DNA of 64,000 nucleotides from an uncultured Ruminococcus sp. (GTDB taxonomy: Bacteria; Bacillota; Clostridia; Oscillospirales; Ruminococcaceae). The translations under genes and the position numbers were made by a program. Within the stretch, counting starts at the first letter, position 1. Every line of letters begins with the position of its first letter. A model generated the notes under the pieces. It was not told where the DNA came from. It saw nothing but the letters and a program-made list of their open reading frames with translations, and ran no database searches. This document shows, one piece after another, positions 1 to 8,433 of this stretch. The stretch spans positions 1 through 64,000 of the forward strand of contig CANQVA010000004.1 of assembly GCA_947627175.1 (NCBI GenBank), given 5' to 3'.

Positions 1-80
1 TTGCGTGCTTCTCTTATCTGTGCAATTTATAATCTTCAGCACTCTACAAATTAAAGTTTTAGAACAGGTCTAATGTAAAA

Positions 81-1352
81 ATGAGTGGTGAGTTAAAACT
101 TCCAGCAAGTTTGAAAACAATTGGAGAAAATGCTTTTAACCAGTGTTATTCCTTGACTTCTTTGGAATTTGCACCTGACAGCCAATTAGTAACAATTGGT
201 GACAGTGCATTCAGCAATTGTACGGGATTAAGCGGAAATTTGACGATTCCGAAGAGCGTAAAAACAATCAATTATGGTGCATTCCAAAGTGCATACTCTA
301 CCGGAACTTTGAAATTTGAGGACAGCGGTGCATTGACAACAATTGATAATTACGCATTTGCTTATTGCGGATTTACTGCTGTGGACTTTGGAAAGGGTAC
401 TCAAGAACTTACCATTGGAGAGTCTGCATTCAGAGAATGCCAAAATCTGAAAACTTTGACATTATCTGACAATATAATTTCAATTGGAAACGATGCTTTC
501 AGAAATGGTGATTGGGAGGCAAAAATTTCAGACTTCCTTAGTTGTGAACTTAACCTGCCAGTATCTTTGCAGAAGATAGGAAATAGTGCGTTCAGATGTG
601 CTAATATTACTAAACTTACATTTAATGGAAATAATTTGACTGAAATAGGTGATTTTGCATTTTACAAAACAAATATTCAAGGTAATTTGGCAATACCTGG
701 TTCTGTTAAAAAAATAGGAAACAACGCATTTGAAGGAACACATATTTCTGCGTTGACGTTTAGTGGTGAAAATCTACTTGAAATTGGAGAAAGTGCTTTC
801 AAAAATGGTGATTGGAGTGCAAGCGATCCAAACTTCCTTAGTTGCGAACTCAATCTGCCGGCATCTTTACAGAAAATAGGAAAAGAAGCGTTCAGATGTG
901 CCAATATTACTAAACTTACATTTAATGGTGACAATCTAACTGAAATTGGCGATAATACATTTAGTTATTGTAAAAATCTTACAGGCGATTTGAAAATTCC
1001 TAATAGTGTAACAACTATTGGAAATAATGCTTTTGAAGGTTGTTCAGGTATTAGTAATATTGTGGTCAGCCAAAATTTGACTACATTGGGAGCTGGCGTT
1101 TTCAAGAATTGTAATGGTTATACAAGTATTGTTCTTCCTGAAACACTTACAACAGTTGGAGAAGCAGAGATATTCTATGGCTGTAATGAGTCATTGAAAG
1201 GACATATTTACGCTCCTAATAGCTTAAGTGAAGAAGGCAAAAATAGTCTCGGCTATTATGTAGGAACAATCAGTATCGTTTTCTATGATAGTTATGATGA
1301 TTTGAGAATAAAACTTAAAGATGGAGACACTTTCCCTGAAAGTTGGAAATAA
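81..1352 (+). CDS. BspA-like leucine-rich-repeat protein, 5'-truncated
   Basis: The 423-residue product is made almost entirely of BspA/TpLRR-type repeats with recurring 'IGxxAFxxC' and 'LTIPxSVxTIG' cores. Such repeats usually sit in surface proteins that bind host or plant ligands. The protein opens in the middle of a repeat (MSGELKLPASLKTIG), has no signal peptide, and the frame is closed by a TAG at 60-62. I see no convincing ribosome site before the ATG at 81. This points to loss of the 5' end (secretion signal and first repeats) by recombination or misassembly. The C-terminus ends soon after the last repeat with no anchor. It lies 33 bp upstream of the SipW peptidase gene. Family assignment is firm; whether it is expressed is uncertain. 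Confidence 0.75.
   Translation: MSGELKLPASLKTIGENAFNQCYSLTSLEFAPDSQLVTIGDSAFSNCTGLSGNLTIPKSVKTINYGAFQSAYSTGTLKFEDSGALTTIDNYAFAYCGFTAVDFGKGTQELTIGESAFRECQNLKTLTLSDNIISIGNDAFRNGDWEAKISDFLSCELNLPVSLQKIGNSAFRCANITKLTFNGNNLTEIGDFAFYKTNIQGNLAIPGSVKKIGNNAFEGTHISALTFSGENLLEIGESAFKNGDWSASDPNFLSCELNLPASLQKIGKEAFRCANITKLTFNGDNLTEIGDNTFSYCKNLTGDLKIPNSVTTIGNNAFEGCSGISNIVVSQNLTTLGAGVFKNCNGYTSIVLPETLTTVGEAEIFYGCNESLKGHIYAPNSLSEEGKNSLGYYVGTISIVFYDSYDDLRIKLKDGDTFPESWK
497..960 (+). repeat. 300-bp internal repeat in the LRR gene
   Basis: The stretch starting near 499 recurs 300 bp downstream near 799. Both copies encode an FxNGDW segment followed by a long loop and the same next repeats (FLSCELNLP, then FRCANITKLTFNG). 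The spacing is 100 codons, so the gene grew by duplicating a block of several LRRs in frame. Confidence 0.75.
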
Positions 1353-1385
1353 TGTTTTCATTCATACAGAAAGAAGGTCTGATCA

Positions 1386-1928
1386 TTGAAGAAACTGGCG
1401 AATATCGTGACAGATTTGCTGATACTGGTGTTGTTTATTGCACTGGCAGGGATACTGATTCTGAAACTGGTTTACGGCATGGAGATGAAAGCCGTGCTGA
1501 CGGGTTCAATGGAACCGGAACTGCCGGTAGGAAGTCTGCTGATGATTTCGCCCGTTCCTTACGAAGAAATACAAATCGGCGATGACATTACTTTTGTCAG
1601 GGACGAAAGTCTAACATTGGTGACACACAGGGTCATCAAAAAAGATGATGAAACACGGCACATCACCACGCAGGGCATTGCCAATAACACGCCTGACAAT
1701 CCGACGAGATACGACAATATTGTGGGGAAAGTCGTGTATCACATACCGTATCTGGGGTATCTTGCCATCTGGACATCAACGTTACAGGGCAAGATTATCG
1801 CAGGAATAATCATTGCTGCACTGGTGGCGTTCTCCTTGCTGTTTTCGGACGATAAAAAATCCGACAAGAAGAACGCACCGGACAGCCCAACTATTGAAGG
1901 AGGAAATCATGATGAACGCAAAAACTAA
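1386..1928 (+). CDS. sipW: SipW-type signal peptidase I
   Basis: This membrane peptidase (180 aa) has an N-terminal membrane segment at about residues 8-28. The catalytic serine lies in VLTGSMEPELPVGS, and VTHRV provides a histidine where most bacterial enzymes use lysine. That Ser-His dyad marks the SipW/archaeal-ER type. A second membrane helix (about 137-155) and a charged tail follow. The start is TTG at 1386, eight bases after AGAAGGT. The gene overlaps the start of the next one, which encodes a SipW-type substrate, so the two are translationally coupled. By family knowledge it removes the signal peptides of TasA/camelysin-like proteins; the three following genes are its likely clients. 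Confidence 0.9.
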   Translation: MKKLANIVTDLLILVLFIALAGILILKLVYGMEMKAVLTGSMEPELPVGSLLMISPVPYEEIQIGDDITFVRDESLTLVTHRVIKKDDETRHITTQGIANNTPDNPTRYDNIVGKVVYHIPYLGYLAIWTSTLQGKIIAGIIIAALVAFSLLFSDDKKSDKKNAPDSPTIEGGNHDERKN

Positions 1929-2946
1929 AAAAATCCTGACAGGTGCAGGCGCACTGGCACTGACCGCAGCCATTTCCATTACCGGAACAGTGGCTTATCT
2001 CACGAAATTAACCGAACAGAGAGCGAACAATTTCACATTTGAAACTGAAGGACTTGACGCAATGCTCACCGAGCCGGAATGGGACGGTGTTGTCGGCTAT
2101 GAATACACCGATGACGGAAAAAGCATTATTCCGGTATTTGGTTATACTTCTGAAGGAAAATCAATATACGGCTATACAAAAGACGATGACACAGAAACTC
2201 CGATTACTGAATCTGATTCTTCTGAATTGACGGGTAAGACTGTTGAACAACTTCGCCCGACAAAAAATGAAAAAGGTGAGACAATTGAATATGGTGATAC
2301 AGAGGCACAGAAAATGGTTCCGGGAACTTCAGCAGCGAAAAACCCGATTATCACCAACACAGGCACAATGGAAGAATGGGTTGCTGCTAAGATTACCTTT
2401 GTTTATGGTGAGGGTGCGTTTGAAGATACAAACGGAAATGGAAAAAAAGATACCGGTGAAGCAGATCGTGCCGGAAAGCCGCTTTCAGCTACGGATATGG
2501 CAAAGGTAACAAAAGCAATTGACATTGATTATGATGCTGACAATGCTGAAAAAGTAGCTGCTAATAAGTGGGTTCGTCCGTCAGGTGTTACTGAGGTAGA
2601 TTCTGCTGAAGATGTTAGTCAAGTTTTCTATTACAATACGTCACTTGCAGCCAAAGAAAAAACAGATTCTATTTTCAGCACAGTTACAGTAAAAGATGAT
2701 GCAACAACAGAAGATGTCAAGGCATTAGAAGACATAGGCGGTTTTGCAATCTGGATTGAGGGCTATGCTGTACAGAAGAGTGAGTTTGGAAGTGGTACTG
2801 AATGGGTAGCTGCTGCTGGTACTGCTAAGGACGCTGTATTTGAAAACACACCTTCTGATAAAGATCCCGCACCGGTTGCACAGCCCGGTATTATCGGCTC
2901 AAACGGTGAAACAGCAGCTATAAAAGGCAATAATAGCAAATCCTGA
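1912..2946 (+). CDS. SipW-cognate secreted protein (TasA/camelysin-like)
   Basis: The N-terminus (KKILTGAGALALTAAISITG, then TVAYLT) is the SipW-cognate class of signal peptide, in which cleavage follows a GTxAYLT-like motif. The mature part is acidic and about 310 residues long. It contains a camelysin-like 'NTGTMEEWVAAKITF' strand near residue 145. I chose ATG 1912 because AAGGAGG at 1897-1903 then has 8 bp spacing; ATG 1909 is also possible. It overlaps the end of sipW by 17 bp. Base composition changes inside the gene: the first 130 bp are GC-richer, like sipW, while the middle is AT-richer. Probably a structural surface or fibre protein, but this is inferred from the family. Confidence 0.8.
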   Translation: MNAKTKKILTGAGALALTAAISITGTVAYLTKLTEQRANNFTFETEGLDAMLTEPEWDGVVGYEYTDDGKSIIPVFGYTSEGKSIYGYTKDDDTETPITESDSSELTGKTVEQLRPTKNEKGETIEYGDTEAQKMVPGTSAAKNPIITNTGTMEEWVAAKITFVYGEGAFEDTNGNGKKDTGEADRAGKPLSATDMAKVTKAIDIDYDADNAEKVAANKWVRPSGVTEVDSAEDVSQVFYYNTSLAAKEKTDSIFSTVTVKDDATTEDVKALEDIGGFAIWIEGYAVQKSEFGSGTEWVAAAGTAKDAVFENTPSDKDPAPVAQPGIIGSNGETAAIKGNNSKS

Positions 2947-2964
2947 TAATGGGAGGAAAAAACG

Positions 2965-3780
2965 ATGAAACGCAGCAAAAAAATACTTGTCGGAACACTG
3001 GCAATCTGTACCGTGGCTGCACTCGGTATCAGTGGAACGCTGGCGTTTCTGACGGATTCCGAACAGGTCACGAACCATTTCAGCATGGGAGATTTGGATA
3101 TTACCATTGACGAACCGCATTGGGACGATGATGGTACGCCCGAAGATGACGGTGGAACGCCTGACGACCCCGGAGATGATACTCCGGGGACACCGGGGGA
3201 CGGTGAAAATCTTACTCCCGGCGATACAAGGGACAAAGACCCGACTGTTTCCGCTGTTGAGGGTGACAGTTATATGCGAGTTGTTATGATGGTGGAAGAT
3301 GCGGACGGCAATGTTATCACGGACGAAACTCGCCTGAACCTGATTTTACAGACAATTCGTTATGCGGAAGATGATGCTCTGAAAGAAGGTACGGGCTATT
3401 CCATTGACGAAATTTCTAAATACAAAACCGTCAATGAAACGCTGTACACACTGGATACGAAAAAGTCCACCGCAGGAATTTATTACTACAACTACAACGG
3501 AATTTTCAAACAGGGCAGTAAAGCGGAATTGTTCAGTGATGCGGTAATTCCTACCGACTGGAATCATGCAGAAGTGACAACAGTGGGCAAATATCAGATT
3601 GTTTTGCAGGCACAGGCAATTCAGTCCGCAGGATTTTCGAGTTCAGCCGCTGCATTTGCCGCAATGGACGAGGAAATTTCCGCTATGCCGGAATCCATTG
3701 TTGACCAGAATTACAAGACAGTTGACGAAGATTCGGATTCCATATTTACCATTGCCGGAAGAACAGTCTCTCCGGAATAA
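2965..3780 (+). CDS. SipW-cognate secreted protein, second paralogue
   Basis: The product has 271 residues with a SipW-type leader (KKILVGTLAICTVAALGISG, then TLAFLTDSE). A 'VTNHFSMGDLDITIDEP' segment follows, typical of TasA/CalY-like proteins. Next comes a Gly/Pro/Asp-rich linker (about residues 52-85), then a folded domain. It follows the previous gene by 18 bp with a GGGAGG site. It is likely exported, cut by the neighbouring SipW and assembled at the cell surface. Only the leader and first strand are clearly shared with the paralogue. Confidence 0.8.
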   Translation: MKRSKKILVGTLAICTVAALGISGTLAFLTDSEQVTNHFSMGDLDITIDEPHWDDDGTPEDDGGTPDDPGDDTPGTPGDGENLTPGDTRDKDPTVSAVEGDSYMRVVMMVEDADGNVITDETRLNLILQTIRYAEDDALKEGTGYSIDEISKYKTVNETLYTLDTKKSTAGIYYYNYNGIFKQGSKAELFSDAVIPTDWNHAEVTTVGKYQIVLQAQAIQSAGFSSSAAAFAAMDEEISAMPESIVDQNYKTVDEDSDSIFTIAGRTVSPE

Positions 3781-3812
3781 ATGACGAAATTTTTGTATGA
3801 GGAGGTGTGCTG

Positions 3813-5579
3813 ATGAAAAAATCTGCTGTGTATTCTTTTCTGTGTGCGGTTTCTGCCTGTACGTTTCTGTTCTCCACGGGAATGACATACGCCTCGTGGA
3901 AAGTGCAGGACGACACCATTAACAAAATCACAATGGGCAGTGTCCGTGGACAGATTGTGGAAGAATTTGCACAAGATACCGTTGTTTATCCCGATGCGGA
4001 CGTGACGAAAATTGTTCAGGTGAAAAATACCGGAACGATTGATGCCATACCGAGGGTGAAAATTGAAAAAGTCTGGGGCGACAGCAGAGATGAAAACGGC
4101 AATCTCCTTGTCAACCCTGCACTGAGTACGGAAAATATCGAAATCACTTACAACACAGAAGACTGGACTTACAATTCCGATGACGGTTATTTTTACTACA
4201 AGGGCGTACTTTCGCCTGACGAAGTGACCAATTCCCTGTTTGACAGTTTCCGAATTAACGGCGAAAAATCCGGCAAAGAATATCGAAATAAATTTGCGGA
4301 TATTATTGTCACAATGGAAATTATTCAGGCGGCAGGCGATTCGCTTTCTTACTGGGATATGTCCTATGATGACCTCGGAATTTCCTACAAGCAGGGAGAA
4401 CAGCAAGAAATTACTACTTCTGTTACATTCCAGAATCCTGAAAATGGGTTTACATTCGATGTCAACGGCGGTGATTTGTTTGCCGATTTCAAAAATTTAA
4501 TTCCGGGTGAATCAAGAAGTCAGATTGTGGAAATCACCAACATCTGGGATTATGATGTAGAAATTTATTTCTGGGCGGACTATGTTGACCAAGAAAACGC
4601 CGACCCGAAAACAATGGAACTTGTCAATCAGCTTCTGCACAAATATGCAAATATTATTATTACAGATGAAAACGGTGTTTTGATTTATGACGGACCTATA
4701 TGGGGCAATGTCGACAAGGATATTTACGGCACGGATTCAATGAAATTCCCCTATTCTTTAGGAAAATTCAGTAGTGGTGAAACGAAAAATGTCAACATCA
4801 GCCTGTATCTTTCACCGGAAATGGACAATGAATATCTTGATTTGCTGGGCTTGATTAAATGGGTGTTCAGTGCTGAGGGAGAACCTGCACCAACGGAAAC
4901 AACGGAAAATGTTCAGACTTCTCCGACAGAAACGACTTCCGAACCTATTCAGACAAATACAACTACAGTCACTACTGAAGAAGAACCGATTCAGTCAAGC
5001 ACAATAAATGTTGATATTGGCGGTGGAGAAGAAACACGTACTTCAACAACTGTCCCGAATTTGGTACAAAGTGCGGATCAGACTGCCACAACGACAAGTG
5101 CTGTTTCGTCAGATGAAGAAACAATTCAGACAACAATGACAACTGATGTTGGCGGTGGAGAGGAAACACGTACTTCAACAACTGTCACAAATTTTGTACA
5201 AAGTGCAGAACAGACTGCCACAACGACAAGTGCCATTGCATCTGGCGGAGAAACAATTCAGACGACAACGACAACTGATGTTTCCGGCGGTGATACAACA
5301 CAGACAAATTCCACAACAGAAACAGTTCAGACAAACACAGAGACATCAAATTCATCTTCTTCAACGGATTCAAATTCAACAGAAAATAAGGAAACTTTAG
5401 CAACAGATAAATCTGTTTCCACAAGTACAACAGTGCGTAAATCGTCCGGAACGATTACAAATACAGATTATGATTCACCGAAAACAGGTGATAATTTCAA
5501 TCTGAAATTCTACCTTTCTTTGATGATTGGTTCGCTAATCATGTTGCCGATTACATTCAAAAAGTCCAAAGAAAAATAA
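3813..5579 (+). CDS. SipW-cognate surface protein with Thr-rich stalk and sortase signal
   Basis: The 588-residue product starts at ATG 3813, eight bases after GAGGAGG. It has a signal segment ending in 'TGMTYASW', a variant SipW-type leader. Two camelysin-like domains (about 35-190 and 200-350) each contain 'VxNTGTIDAIPRVKIE'-type or 'VEITNIWDYDVEIYF' strands. A long Thr/Ser/Glu-rich stalk (about 365-545) follows. The C-terminus has SPKTGD, a hydrophobic stretch and a KKSKEK tail, which is an LPxTG-like sorting signal with Ser in place of Leu. It is probably the wall-linked base or terminal member of the fibre made by the two previous proteins. No sortase gene is present in the window. Confidence 0.82.
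   Translation: MKKSAVYSFLCAVSACTFLFSTGMTYASWKVQDDTINKITMGSVRGQIVEEFAQDTVVYPDADVTKIVQVKNTGTIDAIPRVKIEKVWGDSRDENGNLLVNPALSTENIEITYNTEDWTYNSDDGYFYYKGVLSPDEVTNSLFDSFRINGEKSGKEYRNKFADIIVTMEIIQAAGDSLSYWDMSYDDLGISYKQGEQQEITTSVTFQNPENGFTFDVNGGDLFADFKNLIPGESRSQIVEITNIWDYDVEIYFWADYVDQENADPKTMELVNQLLHKYANIIITDENGVLIYDGPIWGNVDKDIYGTDSMKFPYSLGKFSSGETKNVNISLYLSPEMDNEYLDLLGLIKWVFSAEGEPAPTETTENVQTSPTETTSEPIQTNTTTVTTEEEPIQSSTINVDIGGGEETRTSTTVPNLVQSADQTATTTSAVSSDEETIQTTMTTDVGGGEETRTSTTVTNFVQSAEQTATTTSAIASGGETIQTTTTTDVSGGDTTQTNSTTETVQTNTETSNSSSSTDSNSTENKETLATDKSVSTSTTVRKSSGTITNTDYDSPKTGDNFNLKFYLSLMIGSLIMLPITFKKSKEK
5019..5282 (+). repeat. 132-bp tandem repeat in the Thr-rich stalk
   Basis: A unit beginning GGCGGTGGAG at 5019 repeats at 5151, exactly 132 bp (44 codons) later. 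Both encode GGGEETRTSTTV, then NxVQSAxQTATTTSA. A degenerate third start is visible near 5284. The number of copies is likely to vary between strains. Confidence 0.85.
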
Positions 5580-5584
5580 TTAAA

Positions 5585-5626
5585 AACTCTCCATGCAGTT
5601 GAATTGAATTTCCTGCATGGAGAGTT
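5585..5626 (+). terminator. Hairpin after the SipW operon
   Basis: Fourteen-base arms (5585-5598 and 5613-5626) pair perfectly around a 14-base loop. The T-run on the plus strand is short; on the minus strand the hairpin is followed by T5, so it may act in both directions. Confidence 0.7.
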
Positions 5627-6190
5627 TCATTAAGGTATGGTTTGTATTTTCGGGTCAGCAGTCAGTCTTCTGAACACCATGAATTTGTTCAACATAACGC
5701 ATAATGTCAAGTATGATTTTTAAATAGATGTTGCGTGAAATGAAGTGTTGTCATCCGAAGATACAAGTATATTGACAACAGCGACAGGAAAAGCCGACTT
5801 TCCATAGTATTTTTAATTTTCATGCTTTTTTGCAGGCATATATCTTATTTTGCATGGTTTGTAAATCATATAATTATATTCACATCAAATTTGAAATAAG
5901 GCATAATTATTTTTAGTGTATTATACTTTATTGAGACAATTTACCAAAAATTGTTGTAATCATATTATTAAAATGCAGTCGGATAATGCAGACTGCTTTT
6001 TTTGTGATAAAATCGTGAAATTTTTGTTTTCTCTGCAACCTGATGTGAGAAAAGCCCTGACTTTTGGACAAATTTGTACAAAAATAGAAAAACAGTTTTT
6101 CAAAATATAAATGATTTATCTATTATCTGCAAAGTGTTTGTTCAATTCCCGGTCATATTGCTGAAATTACGGAATTTTCGGCAAAAAAGC
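5627..6190. other. Long intergenic stretch without a supported gene
   Basis: No ORF here looks real. The 64-codon frame at 5916-6110 has low-complexity content and no ribosome site. A clear orphan terminator lies at 5975-6004, so a short non-coding transcript could end there. The minus strand of 5640-5810 holds short open stretches that look like eroded coding sequence, but I cannot name a family. Confidence 0.4.
5975..6004 (+). terminator. Orphan intrinsic terminator
   Basis: GCAGTC (5975-5980) pairs with GACTGC (5991-5996) and is followed by eight T residues. No gene precedes it closely on this strand. Confidence 0.65.
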
Positions 6191-6219
6191 TTGCATTATA
6201 TTTGGTTCTGTGATATAAT
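6191..6219 (+). promoter_or_regulatory. SigA-type promoter for the 6304 gene
   Basis: TTGCAT at 6191-6196 and TATAAT at 6214-6219 are separated by 17 bp and lie 85 bp before the start codon. Confidence 0.6.
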
Positions 6220-6303
6220 TTGTGATATAATTATAGAATAGCAGAGTTCTGCAAAATTATAATTAGTTATTCAGATAAATTGGAATTTATATGGGGAAAA
6301 TTT

Positions 6304-6675
6304 ATGGAAAAAGTCATAACCATTCACAATTGTTGGGACGGTTCTCTTACCGGTCTTGCCTGTTACAACGGTCTTATGTGTATCTATGAAAGAGTATTTG
6401 ATGAAGATTTGGATGAATATATTGATGAATACTATTTAACGCCTGTCACTGACGATGAAAGGGATGAAATAATGGCAAATTGGCAGGAATGGTGTAATGC
6501 CTATTCAAATGGCAAATTAGAATTGTATTACAAAAATTATCTTGAGAATAATCCTATAAATAGAATTGTCATCAATTCTAAATTAAGAAGAAAATACAGA
6601 AAAAAAGCAAAATTTGAAGGAAGATTTGAAGGCGGCAGTATTCATGTTGATTATTGTGTAAAATGGTACGACTGA
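6304..6675 (+). CDS. Hypothetical protein, 123 aa
   Basis: I do not recognise the family. The protein is acidic in its middle (DEDLDEYIDEYYLTPVTDDERDE, residues about 33-55) and basic near the end (RRKYRKKAKFEGRFEGG). It has no signal peptide or membrane segment, so it is probably cytosolic. The ATG at 6304 follows GGGGAAAA; an upstream in-frame ATG at 6280 is less likely because it has no ribosome site. It has its own promoter and no co-directional partner closer than 112 bp. Confidence 0.65.
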   Translation: MEKVITIHNCWDGSLTGLACYNGLMCIYERVFDEDLDEYIDEYYLTPVTDDERDEIMANWQEWCNAYSNGKLELYYKNYLENNPINRIVINSKLRRKYRKKAKFEGRFEGGSIHVDYCVKWYD

Positions 6676-6721
6676 ATTTTGATTTGTTGAAACAGAAAAA
6701 ATAAGCTTTAATATAATTTCA

Positions 6722-6750
6722 TTGACTTTTTCAGTATTATATGCTATAAT
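6722..6750 (+). promoter_or_regulatory. SigA-type promoter for the GIY-YIG gene
   Basis: TTGACT (6722-6727) and TATAAT (6745-6750) with a 17-bp spacer, 37 bp before the start codon at 6788. Confidence 0.75.
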
Positions 6751-6787
6751 TAAAAAACGGTTATATTTAATAAAAAGGAGAAAAATT

Positions 6788-7675
6788 ATGGCATATGGAA
6801 AATCAATTGAATTATTCCTTGTGAATGGTACTGCTGACAGCATTATTACTGCGGAACTTTCAAACTGGAACGGCAAGGCAATAAAAATTCCTCGTATTGA
6901 GGTTGCAAGCTGTAAACGAGATGATATTATTCAGGCAGGTGTATATTTTCTGTTCTGCAAAGAGGACGACGGTTCAGATTCTGTTTATATTGGTGAGGCG
7001 GAAAATGTAAAGGAACGTCTTGTACAGCATATTCGTGATTACAATTCAGAGAAAGAAAAGTATTATTGGAGTACGGCGGTTATTTTTATTGGCAGAGACC
7101 TGAATAAAGCTCTGATTCGCTATCTTGAAAATCGTTTTGTAGAAACTGCCAGAAGTTCAAAAAGGTATGTTGTTCTGACAAAAAATACATATCATAATAC
7201 TGTAATGAAAGAATCACAGATTTCAGCAATGGAAGAGTTTATAGAAAACGTTAAAATTCTGTTGAATGCGTTGGGTTACAAAGTTTTTGAACCTTTAGAT
7301 AAGCAGGATAAAGTTGAAAATGATATATCAGCTGATAAACAGCCCGAAGAAGTTGTATTTCATCTGGAGCGTAATATTAAAGATGTAGGCAAAGTGGAAG
7401 CTGACGGAATGCGTACAGCAGAGGGATTTGTTGTTTTAAAAGGTAGTCATATATCACCTGTTGATGATGACACAATTTCAACGGCATTAAAAGAACGGCG
7501 GAGAAAAGCAAATATTGAATCCAAAGTTTTAAAAGAAGATATGCTGTTTTCAAGTCCGTCATATGCAGCAATGTTTGTTATTGGTAAAAGTTCTAACGGT
7601 TTGACAAGCTGGAAAACAAGTGATGGTCGCTTGCTGAAAGATATTGAAAACAGTGAGATGACAAGTGAATTATGA
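6788..7675 (+). CDS. GIY-YIG nuclease-fold protein with DUF4357
   Basis: The 295-residue product starts at ATG 6788, after AAAAGGAG. Residues about 50-140 form a GIY-YIG fold: GVYFLF is the first motif, VYIGEAENVKERLVQHI the second with its conserved Arg, and a late Glu (RYLENRFVE) is the usual metal ligand. The C-terminal part (about 215-290; 'KGSHIS', then 'SPSYAAMFVIGKSSNGLTSWK') is DUF4357. Proteins with this pairing are common in bacterial accessory DNA, often near restriction or defence genes, but their substrate is generally unknown. It stands alone, with its own promoter and terminator. Confidence 0.85.
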   Translation: MAYGKSIELFLVNGTADSIITAELSNWNGKAIKIPRIEVASCKRDDIIQAGVYFLFCKEDDGSDSVYIGEAENVKERLVQHIRDYNSEKEKYYWSTAVIFIGRDLNKALIRYLENRFVETARSSKRYVVLTKNTYHNTVMKESQISAMEEFIENVKILLNALGYKVFEPLDKQDKVENDISADKQPEEVVFHLERNIKDVGKVEADGMRTAEGFVVLKGSHISPVDDDTISTALKERRRKANIESKVLKEDMLFSSPSYAAMFVIGKSSNGLTSWKTSDGRLLKDIENSEMTSEL

Positions 7676-7697
7676 GAAACCATAAATTTAAAAAAAC

Positions 7698-7733
7698 GCT
7701 GTCTGTCTCCCGTACAGGAACAGACAGCATTTT
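7698..7733 (+). terminator. Terminator after the GIY-YIG gene
   Basis: GCTGTCTGT (7698-7706) pairs with ACAGACAGC (7720-7728), followed by A and five T residues. Confidence 0.85.
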
Positions 7734-7925
7734 TCATCAGAGAATGTCTACTTCAGGGAAATATACCACCCCGGTCTTCTTCTTTCTCATGGGTTAAAAT
7801 AATTGTAGTTATGGGATAATTGCAGTCAGATATAATAATTTCAAGTTTACATTATTGATAAGAATACTGAGTTCATTATTTGCAAGGTTATCTTCAATAT
7901 ATTCGCCATAAGTTTTTTTTCAACT

Positions 7926-8030
7926 TCAACAACTCCTGCACAGTTGTTTATCTCTCCCATTGTATTTATAGTGCAATCTTTTATTCATTATATTATTACA
8001 GGTATCACATAATTTTATCATACTTCCCAT
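7926..8030 (-). pseudogene. Short zinc-ribbon-like ORF, probably a gene remnant
   Basis: This 34-codon minus-strand frame encodes MIKLCDTCNNIMNKR, then KQLCRSC: two CxxC pairs spaced like a small zinc ribbon. It ends in TGA, but the same frame reopens after a second TGA six bases later and runs on for about 40 residues (KKTYGEYIEDNLANNELSIL and onward) to about 7808. It also reads in from upstream without an obvious start. Together with the next entry this looks like one gene broken by stops and a frameshift. Confidence 0.4.
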
Positions 8031-8049
8031 TTCTTTATCTGTAGGAAAT

Positions 8050-8262
8050 TTACATAAAATCCATGAGCCTTTTATTTTCGCTTATAGGTGAAATGCTGTC
8101 TAAAGCGATACTTCTGTCACCAATTGAACTTTTGCCGTTGCCGTCATCGTCTTTATAGTCAAGGATTGCGTCAGGCTCAGGTGATGTTGTTAAAATTTCT
8201 TTGCCATATGGGAGAATTTTGTCATAGATATTGTCTTTTATTCTGCCGTTAACATCTTCCAT
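8050..8262 (-). pseudogene. Fragment of unknown protein
   Basis: The frame has 70 codons from the first ATG and stays open upstream to about 8377 without any good start codon. The visible part reads MEDVNGRIKDNIYDKILPYG and contains an acidic DDDGNGK loop. No family was recognised. The zinc-ribbon frame (7926-8030) continues in another phase directly after its end, which suggests one decayed gene. It lies between two expressed-looking genes and has no clear promoter. Confidence 0.35.
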
Positions 8263-8433
8263 AAAACTCTTTTTTTCTTCTTTTTTGTTTTCTATAATTT
8301 TGTCTGTAAGGGGGTATTTAATAGTTCCATTTTCCTTTCCGAAGCAAATGCTTCTAAATTTAACAGTTAAAAAATTTCACCTCTCATTCATGTAAAATAT
8401 CTATATAAACTCCATTTTTCAGGAGGAATTTTT

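Noticed and set aside
50..90. GTTTTAGAACAGG near 53, like the start of a type II CRISPR repeat
   Set aside because: It occurs once, has no spaced copies, and runs straight into LRR coding sequence; no cas gene is present.
5916..6110. 64-codon plus-strand frame
   Set aside because: No ribosome site, crosses the terminator at 5975-6004, and composition is like the surrounding spacer.
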